Source: Paenibacillus_G elgii_A
GTDB taxonomy: Bacteria > Bacillota > Bacilli > Paenibacillales > NBRC-103111
Reading direction: 5' to 3'
DNA: 64,000 bases
Assembly (NCBI GenBank): GCA_042219835.1
Contig: JBHJMN010000015.1
Coordinates: 56,007 to 120,006 of the forward strand
Shown here: positions 17,095 to 26,418 of the stretch, piece after piece
Position numbering within the stretch: position 1 is the first letter of the stretch
Layout of the letters: each line of letters starts with the position of its first letter
Made by a program: the position numbers and the translations under genes
Notes under the pieces: model-generated
Database searches by the model: none
What the model was told of the DNA's origin: nothing
What the model saw: the letters and a program-made list of their open reading frames with translations, nothing else

Positions 17095-18088
17095 GAACGA
17101 ACGGCCTCCCTTCCTCGGCAAGCAAGCAGCGGACCTCGTGCCGGTCCGCGATCAAGCTGCTCGCCGGCCTAACGCCGGAGCAGGCCGCAACGGCGCGGTC
17201 GCACCGGGCCGCGAACGGGCAGCCTCCGGCGCGCTCCTCCGGCGAAGGCACGCGACCGGGAATCGCGTACAGCGCCTCGCCTCGCTTGTCCGGCGAAGGG
17301 ATCGACCGCAGCAAGCCCGCCGTGTACGGATGAGCGGATGAGCGGAACAGCTCCGCTGCCGGGGCCGTCTCCGCCACCTGCCCGGCGTACATGACGGACA
17401 CGCGGCTGCACATTTCCGAGATGACGCCGAGGTCGTGCGAGATCATCAGCACCGACGTGCCCTCCGTCCGGTTCAAGTCCCGCAGCAGCTCCAAAATTTG
17501 CGCCTGCACCGTTACGTCGAGCGCCGTTGTTGGCTCATCGGCGATCAGCAGCTTCGGACGGCACGCCAGCGCCATCGCAATCATGACCCGCTGCCGCATC
17601 CCGCCGGAAAGCCGGTGGGGATATTCGCGCATCAACTGCTCCGCGCGGGACAGCCCAACTTTTTCCAGCATGCTTACGCTATGATTATACGCGTCTTTGC
17701 GGGACATCGCCAAGTGCAAACGCGGCCCTTCCATCAGCTGCTCTCCGACCGTAAATACCGGATTGAGCGAGGTCATCGGGTCCTGGAACACCATCGCGAT
17801 CTCCCTGCCGCGCAGTCTGCGCATCGCCTCCGGCGACAACCGTGTCAGCTCGGCGCCGTCGTAGTCGATCGCCCCGCCCGCAATGCGGCCGCCGGCGGGC
17901 AGCAGTCCCATCACGGCTTGAGCCGTGATGCTTTTACCGCAGCCCGATTCTCCCACGATGCCGACGATTTCCCCCCGCCCGACCGACAGAGATACCCCTT
18001 CGAGCACAGAGCGCATGCCCTGACGAGTCGGAAGCTCGATATGCAGCTCGTCCAGCCTCAAGAGAGGCGTTTCTTTTCCTCTGGCCAT
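17075..18088 (-). CDS. Oligopeptide ABC transporter ATP-binding protein (OppD/DppD type)
   Basis: Start at ATG 18088 (MARGKETPLLRLDELH) with GAAAGGGGAACG upstream; the longer frame to 18202 overlaps the permease gene. 337 residues. Walker A GESGCGKSI, Q-loop MVFQDPMTSLNPVF, signature LSGGMRQRVMIAMAL, Walker B LLIADEPTTALD, H-loop LMISHDLGV. Note that the P-loop ends in Ser-Ile rather than Ser-Thr, common in this family. C-terminal CPFAARCDRAVAAC is the oligopeptide-type Cys motif. Cotranscribed with the two permeases upstream. Confidence 0.92.
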   Translation of the reverse strand: MARGKETPLLRLDELHIELPTRQGMRSVLEGVSLSVGRGEIVGIVGESGCGKSITAQAVMGLLPAGGRIAGGAIDYDGAELTRLSPEAMRRLRGREIAMVFQDPMTSLNPVFTVGEQLMEGPRLHLAMSRKDAYNHSVSMLEKVGLSRAEQLMREYPHRLSGGMRQRVMIAMALACRPKLLIADEPTTALDVTVQAQILELLRDLNRTEGTSVLMISHDLGVISEMCSRVSVMYAGQVAETAPAAELFRSSAHPYTAGLLRSIPSPDKRGEALYAIPGRVPSPEERAGGCPFAARCDRAVAACSGVRPASSLIADRHEVRCLLAEEGRPFVREYQLA

Positions 18089-18102
18089 GGTTCGTTCCCC
18101 TT

Positions 18103-18912
18103 TCATCGTTTCGGGTCGTTCCAATCGCGCAGCCCGTCGCCGAGCAGATTGAAGCCGAGCACGGTCATCGTGATCATAAGTCCCGGCGCCAGTGTATACC
18201 AAGGCGCTTTCGCGATGTAGCTCTGGGCCTCGTTCAACATGCGCCCCCAGCTCGGGTCGGGAGGCTGAATACCGAGCCCGAGATAGCTCAGCCCCGCTTC
18301 CGCAAGAATCGCCCCCGAGAAGCTCATCGTGGCCGCCACGATGAACGGCGACAGGATGTTCGGGAAAATGTGGCGGAACACGATGGCGAGCGGACCGGCC
18401 CCGATGCCGCGCGCCGCCTTCACAAAATCCATCTCCTTGTACTGCACGAACCCGCTGCGGACGATGCGGGCAAACCCGGGCACAGCCATCAGGCCAATCG
18501 CCAGAATGGTATTGTTCAAGTTCGGCTGAAACACCGCCACCAGCATGAGCGCCAGCAGCAACCCAGGGAACGCCATCATCGCGTCCATCAGCCGCATCAG
18601 CACTTCGTCCAGCCAGCCGCCGGCATAGCCGGCGGCAGCTCCAACGAGCAGCCCCCCGGCCGCGCCGATCAGAACGGTCAGGAAGCCGACCTGAAAGGCG
18701 GTCCGGGAAGCCGTCATCACCCGGCTTAAAATATCCCGCCCGAAATTGTCCGTCCCGAGCAGGTGCTTCGCCCCGGGAGCAAGAAACCGTCCGGCCGGAT
18801 TCATGCTATTGACGTCGTAAGGAACATACAGCCAGCTAACCAGCATGAGCGCCAGCATCGCACCGACCAACGCGCCCCCCACGAGCAAATGAACGTTCCG
18901 ATTTCGTGTCAT
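18103..18912 (-). CDS. Peptide ABC transporter permease (OppC/DppC type)
   Basis: 269 residues, about six membrane segments, with the family N-terminal motif HLLGTDNFGRDILSRVM and the EAA loop near the C-terminal third (ILAEAGLSYLGLGIQPPDPSWGRML region). Starts 12 bp after the preceding permease. With the other permease it forms the heterodimeric membrane channel for the substrate delivered by the lipoprotein encoded upstream. Slightly short N-terminus relative to OppC proteins with a long first periplasmic loop. Confidence 0.9.
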   Translation of the reverse strand: MTRNRNVHLLVGGALVGAMLALMLVSWLYVPYDVNSMNPAGRFLAPGAKHLLGTDNFGRDILSRVMTASRTAFQVGFLTVLIGAAGGLLVGAAAGYAGGWLDEVLMRLMDAMMAFPGLLLALMLVAVFQPNLNNTILAIGLMAVPGFARIVRSGFVQYKEMDFVKAARGIGAGPLAIVFRHIFPNILSPFIVAATMSFSGAILAEAGLSYLGLGIQPPDPSWGRMLNEAQSYIAKAPWYTLAPGLMITMTVLGFNLLGDGLRDWNDPKR

Positions 18913-18924
18913 GCCGCTCTTCTC

Positions 18925-19866
18925 CTACTTCAACCGAATTCTCGGGTCCAGCACCCGGTACAGCATATCGACGGCAAAATTGATCGCAATGACCGTTACG
19001 GCCGTAAATAAAATCATCCCCTGCACAAGCGGAAAATCGCGGGCGCCGATCGAGGAAACAAGCAGCCGCCCGAGCCCCGGCAGCGCAAATACCTGCTCCA
19101 CCACCAGACTGCCGCCCAGCACGTCGGCAAAAATCATCCCCATCACCGTGACGACGGGGATGAGCGCGTTTTTCAGCACATGCTTGTACAGCACTGCTCG
19201 TTCTCTTAGCCCCTTGCTGTAGCCGGTCCGGACGTAGTCCTGCTTGAGCTGCTCCAGCATCGTCGTCCGCAGGTAGCGCACCACGACGGCGACCTGCGGG
19301 ATCGCCACGGCCAGCGCAGGCAGGAACAAGGAGCGCAGCGCCTCCAGCGGCGATTCCGACCAACGGACGTAGCCTCCGGCCGGAAACCAGCGGAAGGTCA
19401 AGGCGAACAGCAGCACGAGCAAAATGCCGAGCCAGAACGACGGAACGGCCAGTCCGAGCTGACTGAGCAGCGAAATCCACCAGCCGGATGCCCGGCGCTG
19501 GGACTTGGCCGCCGCAATGCCCAGCGGCACGGCGATGACGATCGTTATCGCCATGGACAGCACCGCGAGCGATGCCGTCACCGGCAGCCGGTCCAAAATC
19601 AGCTCCCCGACCGGCCTGGAAAACTTGAGCGATTCGCCAAGATCGCCCGATACAACGCCTCCGAGCCAGCTCGCAAATTGCTCTCCGAGCGGACGGTCGG
19701 TGCCCAGCTTCGCTTCAAGCGCAGCCACCTGCGCCTCGTCCGCCTCCATACCGAGAATGGTCAGAGCCGGATTTCCCGGAATGATCCGAAAGACGGCAAA
19801 GGTCATCATCAGGACCAGCAGCACCGTCAGCACGAGCGTAAAGGCTCTTCGCCATGCATACGTCAC
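18925..19866 (-). CDS. Peptide ABC transporter permease (OppB/DppB type)
   Basis: 313 residues with the family start (MTYAWRRAFTLVLTVLLV), extracytoplasmic loop containing GTDRPLGEQFASWLGGVV, and five further membrane segments. The EAA region reads DYVRTGYSKGLRERAVLYKH. Forms the heterodimeric channel with the OppC-type permease that follows it. The closest general matches by eye are dipeptide, oligopeptide and nickel transporters, which cannot be separated from sequence. Confidence 0.9.
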   Translation of the reverse strand: MTYAWRRAFTLVLTVLLVLMMTFAVFRIIPGNPALTILGMEADEAQVAALEAKLGTDRPLGEQFASWLGGVVSGDLGESLKFSRPVGELILDRLPVTASLAVLSMAITIVIAVPLGIAAAKSQRRASGWWISLLSQLGLAVPSFWLGILLVLLFALTFRWFPAGGYVRWSESPLEALRSLFLPALAVAIPQVAVVVRYLRTTMLEQLKQDYVRTGYSKGLRERAVLYKHVLKNALIPVVTVMGMIFADVLGGSLVVEQVFALPGLGRLLVSSIGARDFPLVQGMILFTAVTVIAINFAVDMLYRVLDPRIRLK

Positions 19867-19978
19867 GTCGCTGTCTCTCCTTTCCTAAAAAAGTGGGCGA
19901 TTTATTCGAGATGCCGCGCGAGCGGACCGTTCTTCAGTGTAATCCGCTCGCTTAACTCATAATTAGCCCAGCTTCCTG

Positions 19979-21535
19979 TTACTTCACGCGGTGAATCGTG
20001 GACATATCCTGCACGTAAATCGGGTACAGCTTGTAGCCGTCCAGCTCTTTTTTCATCGCTACGGTGAAGTTCGGGTCCATGATGTAGACGGCGACGGCGT
20101 CTTTGGTCAATAGTTTTTGCGCGTCTTTATAGAGCTGCGCCCGTTTGGCGTCGTCCAGCTCGATTTGAGCCGCCTTGATCAGCTTGTCGTATTCCGGGTT
20201 GTTATAGTTGTAGAAGTTCGACTTGTAGTCCGACGCGTAGCGCACCAGCACCTCATGCGGATCAAGCTTGCCCGTCAGCCCGATGATCGTCATATCGTAG
20301 TCGCGGCCTTTGTAGATCCGGTCCAGCCAGACGGCCCATTCGACCATTTCGATTTTGGCGGTGATGCCGACCTTAGCGAGCTGCTGCGCAACGACCTGCG
20401 CGGTATCGACATGAAACTTGTAGTTGGACGGCACCGAAATCGTTGTGCTGAAGCCGTCCTTCAGCCCCGCCTCGGCCAGCATGGTTTTCGCTTTGTCCAC
20501 GTTCACGTTGTAGGTCGATTCCAGGCCTTCCTGAAAATATTTCTGCATGACCGGGCTCATGTTGGAACCAAGCTTCGTTCCTTTGCCGTCGACCACGACT
20601 TTAATAATTTCATCGAGGTCCACGGCGTAATTGACCGCCTGACGCACGCGCTGGTCGTCGAACGGCTTGCGGGCGATATTCATTGTCATGAGCTGGACCA
20701 TGTTTTGCATGCCTTCCACATAGCGGAATTGATCCCCCAGCTCGGCGATACGCTCGTTGCCGATTCGCGGGTACATGTCAATGTCTCCGGATTTCAAAGC
20801 GAGAAGCGAAGCTTCGGCGTCCGGCATAATGCGGAACTCGACCTTGTCGAGGTAAGGCACGCCTTTGACATAATAATCTTTGTTCTTCTCGATGACGAGC
20901 TTCTGGTTCGGCTGGAACTCGACGAATTTGAACGGCCCGGTGCCGACCGGCGCTTTATTCTGGGTGTCGTATCCCTTCGGCAAAATAGCGGCCGTGAAAT
21001 TGCTCATAAACGAGACGTCGTTCTTTTTCAGCTTGACGGTAACCGTCTTGGCATCTGGCGTATCGACGGCTTCGACGTTCGCAAAGGCGCTGGAGAGCGG
21101 CTTGCCCGTATCCTTGCCCATCAGCCGTTCGTATGAAAACTTCACGTCCTCGGCCGCCACCATCTTGCCGTTATGGAACTTGACGCCGTCGCGCAGCGTG
21201 AACGTATACGTCAGTCCGTCGGGAGAAACCTTGTATTCCCGTGCGACCGCGGGCTGCAGTTCCCCTTTTTCGTTAGGCTTCAGCAGGCCTTCGAACACGT
21301 TGAACATCATCTCCTGCGTCCCTGAAGCAACGGCCAGATGCGGGTCGAGATAATCCGGGTCCTGCGGAACGGCGACGACGACGCTGCCGCCCTGCACGGG
21401 TTCTTTGGCAGCAGCTTCGGCGCCGGTCGCAGGCGTCTTCGCCGGGCCGCCCGAGCCGCAGGCGGACAGGACGGTGACGGACAGCAGCAGAGCGGCAAGC
21501 AGCAGGGGGGGCCTTCGCAATCTTTCGGTTAGCAT
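19979..21535 (-). CDS. Family 5 extracellular solute-binding lipoprotein
   Basis: 518 residues; ATG 21535 behind AAAGAGGAGAAACC. Signal peptide with lipobox LSAC at about residues 23-26, so lipid-anchored outside the membrane. The family 5 signature region reads YTFTLRDGVKFHNGKMVAAEDVKFSYERL in pieces (key motif DGVKFHNGK). DppA/OppA family, delivering peptides or similar ligands to the permeases downstream. 112 bp separate it from the first permease gene, the largest internal gap in the operon. Confidence 0.9.
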   Translation of the reverse strand: MLTERLRRPPLLLAALLLSVTVLSACGSGGPAKTPATGAEAAAKEPVQGGSVVVAVPQDPDYLDPHLAVASGTQEMMFNVFEGLLKPNEKGELQPAVAREYKVSPDGLTYTFTLRDGVKFHNGKMVAAEDVKFSYERLMGKDTGKPLSSAFANVEAVDTPDAKTVTVKLKKNDVSFMSNFTAAILPKGYDTQNKAPVGTGPFKFVEFQPNQKLVIEKNKDYYVKGVPYLDKVEFRIMPDAEASLLALKSGDIDMYPRIGNERIAELGDQFRYVEGMQNMVQLMTMNIARKPFDDQRVRQAVNYAVDLDEIIKVVVDGKGTKLGSNMSPVMQKYFQEGLESTYNVNVDKAKTMLAEAGLKDGFSTTISVPSNYKFHVDTAQVVAQQLAKVGITAKIEMVEWAVWLDRIYKGRDYDMTIIGLTGKLDPHEVLVRYASDYKSNFYNYNNPEYDKLIKAAQIELDDAKRAQLYKDAQKLLTKDAVAVYIMDPNFTVAMKKELDGYKLYPIYVQDMSTIHRVK

Positions 21536-21581
21536 GGTTTCTCCTCTTTTCTATCCGTTGTTTTTATTTCTTCCGGCTGTT

Positions 21582-22316
21582 CTACAGCCGGTATTGATCG
21601 CCCGTTCGGGCGAGATCAATCGGTCCTGAATATGTCTCTTGCGCTTCCCTCACAAGCTGGCCGAGATCGCCGTATTGGGGAAGATGCGTCAGCACGAGCC
21701 GCTTCGCTCCGCACTGCAAGGCGAGCCTTCCCGCTTCACCGGCGGTCAGATGGCCGCCGATTTTGCCGAAGTATTCGTTGTACAGATTGCTTTCGCAAAG
21801 CAGCAGGTCCGCGTTCCGGCCGATTCGCACCAAATCGTCGTTCCAAGCGGTATCCGCCGTAAACACGAGCGTCTGTCCCCCATGCTCAATCCGCATGGAC
21901 AGGCACGGAACGGGATGGGTCGTATGCCCGAAGGTCCAGGTCAGATCGCCCAGTGCAAGCGTATCTCCTGCCGCAATGACATGCGAATGCATGTACTCTC
22001 CGTAAGCGAGCGTTGCGAAGGCCTCCGGGTCCGCGTCGTGAGCGTAAATCTCGATCGGCTTCGTCCTGCGGCCAAGCTGCATCAGAATCATCGCCGCATG
22101 CTGAAGGCAGTACACGTCGGCGATATGATCGGTATGGTAGTGCGTGAGCACGACCGCGTCCAGCTCCTCCAGCGGCAGATGCCGCTGGAGCTGGGCGAGC
22201 GCGCCGGAGCCGCAATCCAGCAGCACGTTGACCGACTCCGTCTGAATCAAATACGACGCCGACGCGGAATACGCAGCCGGATAAGCGCCCCACGGGCCCA
22301 AAATCGTCAATTTCAT
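21582..22316 (-). CDS. MBL-fold metal-dependent hydrolase (RNase Z-like)
   Basis: Start at ATG 22316 (MKLTILGPWGAYP), overlapping the RpiR gene stop by 4 bp, with AAAGGGGACAACGA upstream. 244 residues. Metal ligands in the HxHxDH motif LTHYHTDHIADVY, further His in VIAAGD... and CLSMRIEHGG, Asp in VFTADTAWND, and the late His in LVLTHLPQYG. Belongs to the phosphodiesterase/RNase Z-like branch of MBL hydrolases. Conserved neighbours suggest a role in processing what the transporter imports, which is inference. Confidence 0.87.
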   Translation of the reverse strand: MKLTILGPWGAYPAAYSASASYLIQTESVNVLLDCGSGALAQLQRHLPLEELDAVVLTHYHTDHIADVYCLQHAAMILMQLGRRTKPIEIYAHDADPEAFATLAYGEYMHSHVIAAGDTLALGDLTWTFGHTTHPVPCLSMRIEHGGQTLVFTADTAWNDDLVRIGRNADLLLCESNLYNEYFGKIGGHLTAGEAGRLALQCGAKRLVLTHLPQYGDLGQLVREAQETYSGPIDLARTGDQYRL

Positions 22317-23182
22317 TTCGTTGTCCCCTTTCCGTTCGGTCCGGTCCACCCGGACGATTCCGTCTCGAACATCCGGAACTTCCGTTCCATCTCCACCATA
22401 TTGCGCTTGACCCGCTCCAAGTCGAGCTGGGCCATCTTCTTGATCAAGGCGTTCGCCAGCGCAAGCGGAGCTACGTACGAATCGAGAAAGCCCCGCGAAC
22501 GGGTGGCGGCAAGCAAATACACGTCGGCCAGCTTGGCAAATGGCGATACCGGCGAATCCGTCAAGGCGACGATGCGCGCGCCCTTCTCTTTTGCCGCTTC
22601 CGTCAAGTGCCTCGTCGTCTGGCAGTAGCGGGGAAAACCGGAGACGAGCAGCACATCCCCCGGCCGGAAATGCGCCGCATATTCCGCCGCCTCGCCTTGC
22701 GGCACCAGCCGGGCTTGGCCGAGCATGTAATGCATGATGTAAGCGAGCGGCGCCGTCACCGCAAGGCCGACGCGCCAGCCTGCCGTATACGTGCGCTCCG
22801 CACCCAGCAACAGCCGGACCGCCTCCTCCACCTTCGCCTCCTGCTTGAGTGCAGCCGTCTCGCGGAGGTTGTCGATATCCTGCGCGAACAGCTCGTCAAG
22901 CCACGTCGCCTGCTCCTCCTGCGCCGTCTCCAGCAACCGCTGCACGGGACGTGCCTGCAAAAACTGCGATTGCAGCTCACTCTGCAGCGCGGCGTAGCCT
23001 TCGAAGCCAAGCGTCTGCGCGAGCCGGTGCACCGTAGCCTCGCTGACGCCGGCCAGCTCGCCCATCTTTTTGGCCGGCAGCACGGCCGCTTGGCGGATGT
23101 CTTTGGTCAGGAAGTAAGCGGCTTTCTTTTGGCTCGGACTAAGCGAATCGAATAGTTGCTCAATCTTGCGTTCCACGCTCAT
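22313..23182 (-). CDS. RpiR/MurR-family transcriptional regulator
   Basis: Start at ATG 23182 (MSVERKIEQLFDSL) which overlaps the HAD gene stop (ATGA). 289 residues: N-terminal HTH_6 domain with MGELAGVSEATVHRLAQTLGF as the DNA-reading helix region, linker, and a C-terminal SIS domain (about 125-255, with VLLVSGFPRYCQTTRHLTEA) that binds phosphosugars in related proteins. It is the likely regulator of the operon; SIS-domain sensing hints that the cue is a sugar phosphate, for example a muropeptide-derived one. Confidence 0.88.
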   Translation of the reverse strand: MSVERKIEQLFDSLSPSQKKAAYFLTKDIRQAAVLPAKKMGELAGVSEATVHRLAQTLGFEGYAALQSELQSQFLQARPVQRLLETAQEEQATWLDELFAQDIDNLRETAALKQEAKVEEAVRLLLGAERTYTAGWRVGLAVTAPLAYIMHYMLGQARLVPQGEAAEYAAHFRPGDVLLVSGFPRYCQTTRHLTEAAKEKGARIVALTDSPVSPFAKLADVYLLAATRSRGFLDSYVAPLALANALIKKMAQLDLERVKRNMVEMERKFRMFETESSGWTGPNGKGTTK

Positions 23183-23892
23183 ACGCTGCGCTTCCATTCC
23201 TTTCTTTGCAAATAAGCGGGCAGCTCCTGCACCGACGCAAGGACGGGCTCATACCGCACCTCTTCGATGCCGACCCGGCCAAACCGGTTGATCAGGCAGC
23301 AGTCCATCCCTACCTCACGGCAGCCGACGACATCGTCGTAATAATTGTCTCCGACGTAACAGCATTCCTCCGCACGTACGCCCGCCTGCCGCAGCGCCAG
23401 CTCGAAGATGGCCCGGTCCGGCTTCTCAACGCCGACTTCCGAAGAGACGATCACGTGGTCGAAATACGGCAGCAGTCCGGTATCCGCCAGCACCTGCCTG
23501 GCACTTGAATCCCAGTTGGAGATCAGTCCGATTCCGTAAGAGTTCCGCTTCAGCTCCGCCAGTACATCGGCCGCGTAAGGATAGGCCGCCCAAGACGAAC
23601 GAAGCTCTGTCCGCAGCTCGTTCAGCCGCCGCCACTGCTCCTGCAGATCGAGACACAGCCCCAGCCGGTAATTCAGAACGCCCAGATACCACGGGAAGAA
23701 CGTCGCCGCCTCCCGGCCGAGGACACCGGGGTATTCGCGCATGAACAGCTTGTCCGCATAATGGTAAGCCAGCTCGATCTCCCGCAGCTTCTTGGCGATC
23801 CCCTGCTCGGCCAAATAAGCCGCAAACCATTTTTCCCTTTCCAAATATACTAACGTATACCCCAAATCGAACCACACAAACGTCGTTTCCAT
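23179..23892 (-). CDS. HAD-superfamily hydrolase
   Basis: 237 residues; ATG 23892 with GGAAAGGC. HAD motifs: I FDLGYTLVYL (nucleophile Asp retained, but the usual second Asp is Gly), II GLISNWDSS, III near GVEKPDRAIF (Lys), IV YVGDNYYDDVVGC. Cap helices lie between motifs I and II. The Gly in motif I is unusual and may lower or alter phosphatase activity; it occurs in some HAD relatives. First gene of the regulator-MBL-transporter operon. Confidence 0.85.
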   Translation of the reverse strand: METTFVWFDLGYTLVYLEREKWFAAYLAEQGIAKKLREIELAYHYADKLFMREYPGVLGREAATFFPWYLGVLNYRLGLCLDLQEQWRRLNELRTELRSSWAAYPYAADVLAELKRNSYGIGLISNWDSSARQVLADTGLLPYFDHVIVSSEVGVEKPDRAIFELALRQAGVRAEECCYVGDNYYDDVVGCREVGMDCCLINRFGRVGIEEVRYEPVLASVQELPAYLQRKEWKRSV

Positions 23893-23921
23893 GCCTTTCC
23901 TCCGCTCCGTTAACCCGCCAA

Positions 23922-23945
23922 GAAGGAAATCCTACATTTTCCTTC
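23922..23945. promoter_or_regulatory. Inverted repeat upstream of the HAD-RpiR-transporter operon
   Basis: GAAGGAAA (23922-23929) and TTTTCCTTC (23937-23945) form an inverted repeat with a 7-nt centre, 30 bp before the first ATG of the operon. Its position and shape suit an operator, most simply for the RpiR protein encoded in the same operon. No experimental link. Confidence 0.4.
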
Positions 23946-24070
23946 GTTTTGTTGTATTCTCTACATCTTTACTTTATCCTCCGATTGTTTGCGCAATGTT
24001 AAATGAATCCAAAGATGATGTGAAGACGGCGCTACGCTAAAGCAGCGATTTTCATTTCGTGGAACAACGC

Positions 24071-24108
24071 AAAAAAGGCTCTTGTTCGCATCTTTTGCGC
24101 CAAGGGCC
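24071..24108 (-). terminator. Terminator of the germination operon
   Basis: On the minus strand GGCCCTTG pairs with CAAGAGCC (24101-24108 with 24077-24084) and is followed by six Ts (24071-24076). It lies about 50 bp after the last gerC gene. Confidence 0.65.
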
Positions 24109-24159
24109 GATCTTTATTTTTCTCCGGATTGGAAAACCTTGCGCAGAGAGCCGCACGAA

Positions 24160-25275
24160 TCACTTGATGGCCCCGCTGCTCTTGAGCGTCAACTTGACTT
24201 TTACGTTTACGTCCGCTTTTGCGAACGCATTACCCCACTCTTCCTGCACCTGCTTGAATGCCTTGAATTGATACGCCCGCGCAAAGATGCCGAAGCCGAC
24301 CGGATCGACCTTCAGGCTCTGGAATTTTTTCACCAGCTCCGAGAATTGCTTGTCCAGCTGCTTCTCAATCGCGGCTTCCAGCTCTCCTCCTTTTTTTTCA
24401 ATATCAAAAGGAAACAGCCTCTGCGTCAAAGCTCCCGTCAAATAGATACCGACATCAAAACGAAACTTCCCTTGATTGTAAGCCGTTTTGATTTTGACCT
24501 TCTCGGTACCTGCGTTGAAGCTGACCGTATCCGAGGCGAAAACACCGCTCTTCCGCTCATGCGGGATATGGATATTGAAAGGAATCTCTTCTACCGTACG
24601 CCGCTGCATAATAAGCAGCAAGGAGCTTTCCTGTTGATTCAGGGAGCCCTTGTATTTGCCCTTGTTATCCAGCAGCGCCGTACCCGTCACCTCGAATTCC
24701 TTGTTCAATTTAAGCTCTGAAATGGAAATGGTCATGCCTTTCTCGTACTTTTGGTCGATCAGCTTTTGAAGCGTTGTCCGGACGGTGAAATTACGCCGAT
24801 TGTTTTTATCGAGCAGCCTGGTCAGATGAAGGGAAAGCCGCGGCTTGTCCTTAGGAGAATGGTGCATCACATCGGATACCCGGCCGTCCACGAGCACGAC
24901 CTTGGCACTGATGGTCTGCTTCCCGTCCCGGAAAAAGACATCCGTCAAGGGAAGCCAATCTGCCCGTTCCGTCAATCGCTTGCCGACAAACAATATTTGC
25001 GATTTCCCACCGACGGTAAGGGCGGACACGACGGCATCGAACCGGTTTCTGGCCGTGCGGATCGTCTTGGACCGGAATTCGTAGTCTTCATTTTTTTTCT
25101 TCGCTTCTTTACTGAACACGGGAGCGGCCATAGAGACCAACAATTTATCTTTCTCGTCTAAGTCGACGCCTATCGCTAAACCGAGCGTCAAATCCTCGAT
25201 ATTCGCCTGATCCCAACATCCGGGCAGCATCGCCACGAATAGGACCAATGCTGCCGTCCGTACCCATCGCTTCAT
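24160..25275 (-). CDS. GerC-family spore germination lipoprotein (second copy)
   Basis: Start at ATG 25275 (MKRWVRTAAL) behind GAGGGGGAGC, overlapping the gerB stop by 4 bp. 371 residues. Signal peptide with lipobox LPGC at about 17-20, then the family hallmark WDQANIEDLTLGLAIGVDLD. GerC proteins are lipid-anchored on the outer face of the spore inner membrane and complete the GerA-type germinant receptor. It is a clear paralogue of the other GerC encoded at 26419-27528 (shared layout, different sequence). Confidence 0.92.
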   Translation of the reverse strand: MKRWVRTAALVLFVAMLPGCWDQANIEDLTLGLAIGVDLDEKDKLLVSMAAPVFSKEAKKKNEDYEFRSKTIRTARNRFDAVVSALTVGGKSQILFVGKRLTERADWLPLTDVFFRDGKQTISAKVVLVDGRVSDVMHHSPKDKPRLSLHLTRLLDKNNRRNFTVRTTLQKLIDQKYEKGMTISISELKLNKEFEVTGTALLDNKGKYKGSLNQQESSLLLIMQRRTVEEIPFNIHIPHERKSGVFASDTVSFNAGTEKVKIKTAYNQGKFRFDVGIYLTGALTQRLFPFDIEKKGGELEAAIEKQLDKQFSELVKKFQSLKVDPVGFGIFARAYQFKAFKQVQEEWGNAFAKADVNVKVKLTLKSSGAIK

Positions 25276-26375
25276 GCTCCCCCTCGCCTCCAGCGCAGAC
25301 GATCGTGAAGCCATACGTACAGCCACAATATATATGGGAACAAGTAGCCGAAGAACATCTCTATCAGGTTGACAAATTCAATCCATTTATCGGTCTTGTT
25401 GAACGTCGGCATAATAAAGATCACGCTGCCGACAAAAAGCAGCATTACCCATTGAAGCAGTTTACGGTGATCCTCTCTGCCGAAAATCCAATTGATCGAG
25501 AAAACGGAAAGGTATATTCCCGGCAGCCATGTTGTTGAAATGATCATAATAAAGAAAGAGAGAAAAACGATTTCCAGCCGTTCGATAAACCGGAATTCCA
25601 TCGTTTTGAGCACATTGACTGAGGGCTCGTTAAAGTGGGTAATGGCATCCGGGCTATAAAAGACGTTGCAGGTCACGGTAACATGCAGGTAAACGAGCAG
25701 CGTCAGCACATTGGCGACAACAATCCCCCTTGAGGCGTATTGTTTGGATTTTAGAAACGGATACAGGAGAAACGATGCTTCAAACCCTAAAAAGGCGTAC
25801 AGCGCCGGCTTCATCGCAAGCAGGATCGGATGCAGACCCTCTTTAAACATAGGAAGCATGTACAGCCAGTTGCTTTCTTTCAAGGAGAGCAGGTAAAAGA
25901 AAGGCATCCATAAGGTGATATAAAAGACGAGCTCCGCATAGCGGCCTAAAACGCGAACGCCTCCCCGGGCAAGCAAATACGACGGAATGGCGAGTAGAAT
26001 CAGCATGACGACATCAGGAGTTTTCGGTAAAATCCATGACTTGATGAACAAAACAGCCCTTACCATGATGGTATAGGAAAAGAAAGCGAAATACATTGCG
26101 GTCAAGACCGCTGCGGCTCGTCCCACCCATTTCCCCGCGTACCGCTTCAGCAGATCAAAAAGCGTCCCGTCCGGGTACCGCTTCATCACCTGAACAATCG
26201 TTAAACTGGAGCAGGTGGCAATGAAAAAACAGATGACGATAGCGATCCATCCGTCGGTTCCTGCGAGTTCGGCCAACTCCCGCGGCAGCTGCAGCAAGCC
26301 GACGCCCAATTGAATGCCGGCGATCAGAAAAATATATTGCATCAATGTAATGTCATTAAACGCATACTTTTTCAT
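25272..26375 (-). CDS. GerB-family spore germination permease-like protein
   Basis: 367 residues, about ten membrane segments, opening MKKYAFNDITLMQYIFLIAG, and SSLTIVQVMKRYPDGTLFDL in the first third. APC-superfamily receptor subunit thought to bind the germinant. Translation of the next gerC is coupled by a 4-bp overlap. This is the intact gerB of the operon; a second gerB start sequence survives as a remnant between gerA and the first gerC. Confidence 0.92.
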   Translation of the reverse strand: MKKYAFNDITLMQYIFLIAGIQLGVGLLQLPRELAELAGTDGWIAIVICFFIATCSSLTIVQVMKRYPDGTLFDLLKRYAGKWVGRAAAVLTAMYFAFFSYTIMVRAVLFIKSWILPKTPDVVMLILLAIPSYLLARGGVRVLGRYAELVFYITLWMPFFYLLSLKESNWLYMLPMFKEGLHPILLAMKPALYAFLGFEASFLLYPFLKSKQYASRGIVVANVLTLLVYLHVTVTCNVFYSPDAITHFNEPSVNVLKTMEFRFIERLEIVFLSFFIMIISTTWLPGIYLSVFSINWIFGREDHRKLLQWVMLLFVGSVIFIMPTFNKTDKWIEFVNLIEMFFGYLFPYILWLYVWLHDRLRWRRGGA

Positions 26376-26418
26376 TCGTTATCACCCGCTTTACGAATTG
26401 AACAAGCTTGGGCATCTC

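Noticed and set aside
20117..21136. 339-residue plus-strand frame opposite the binding lipoprotein
   Set aside because: Antisense of a family 5 binding protein; no start context.
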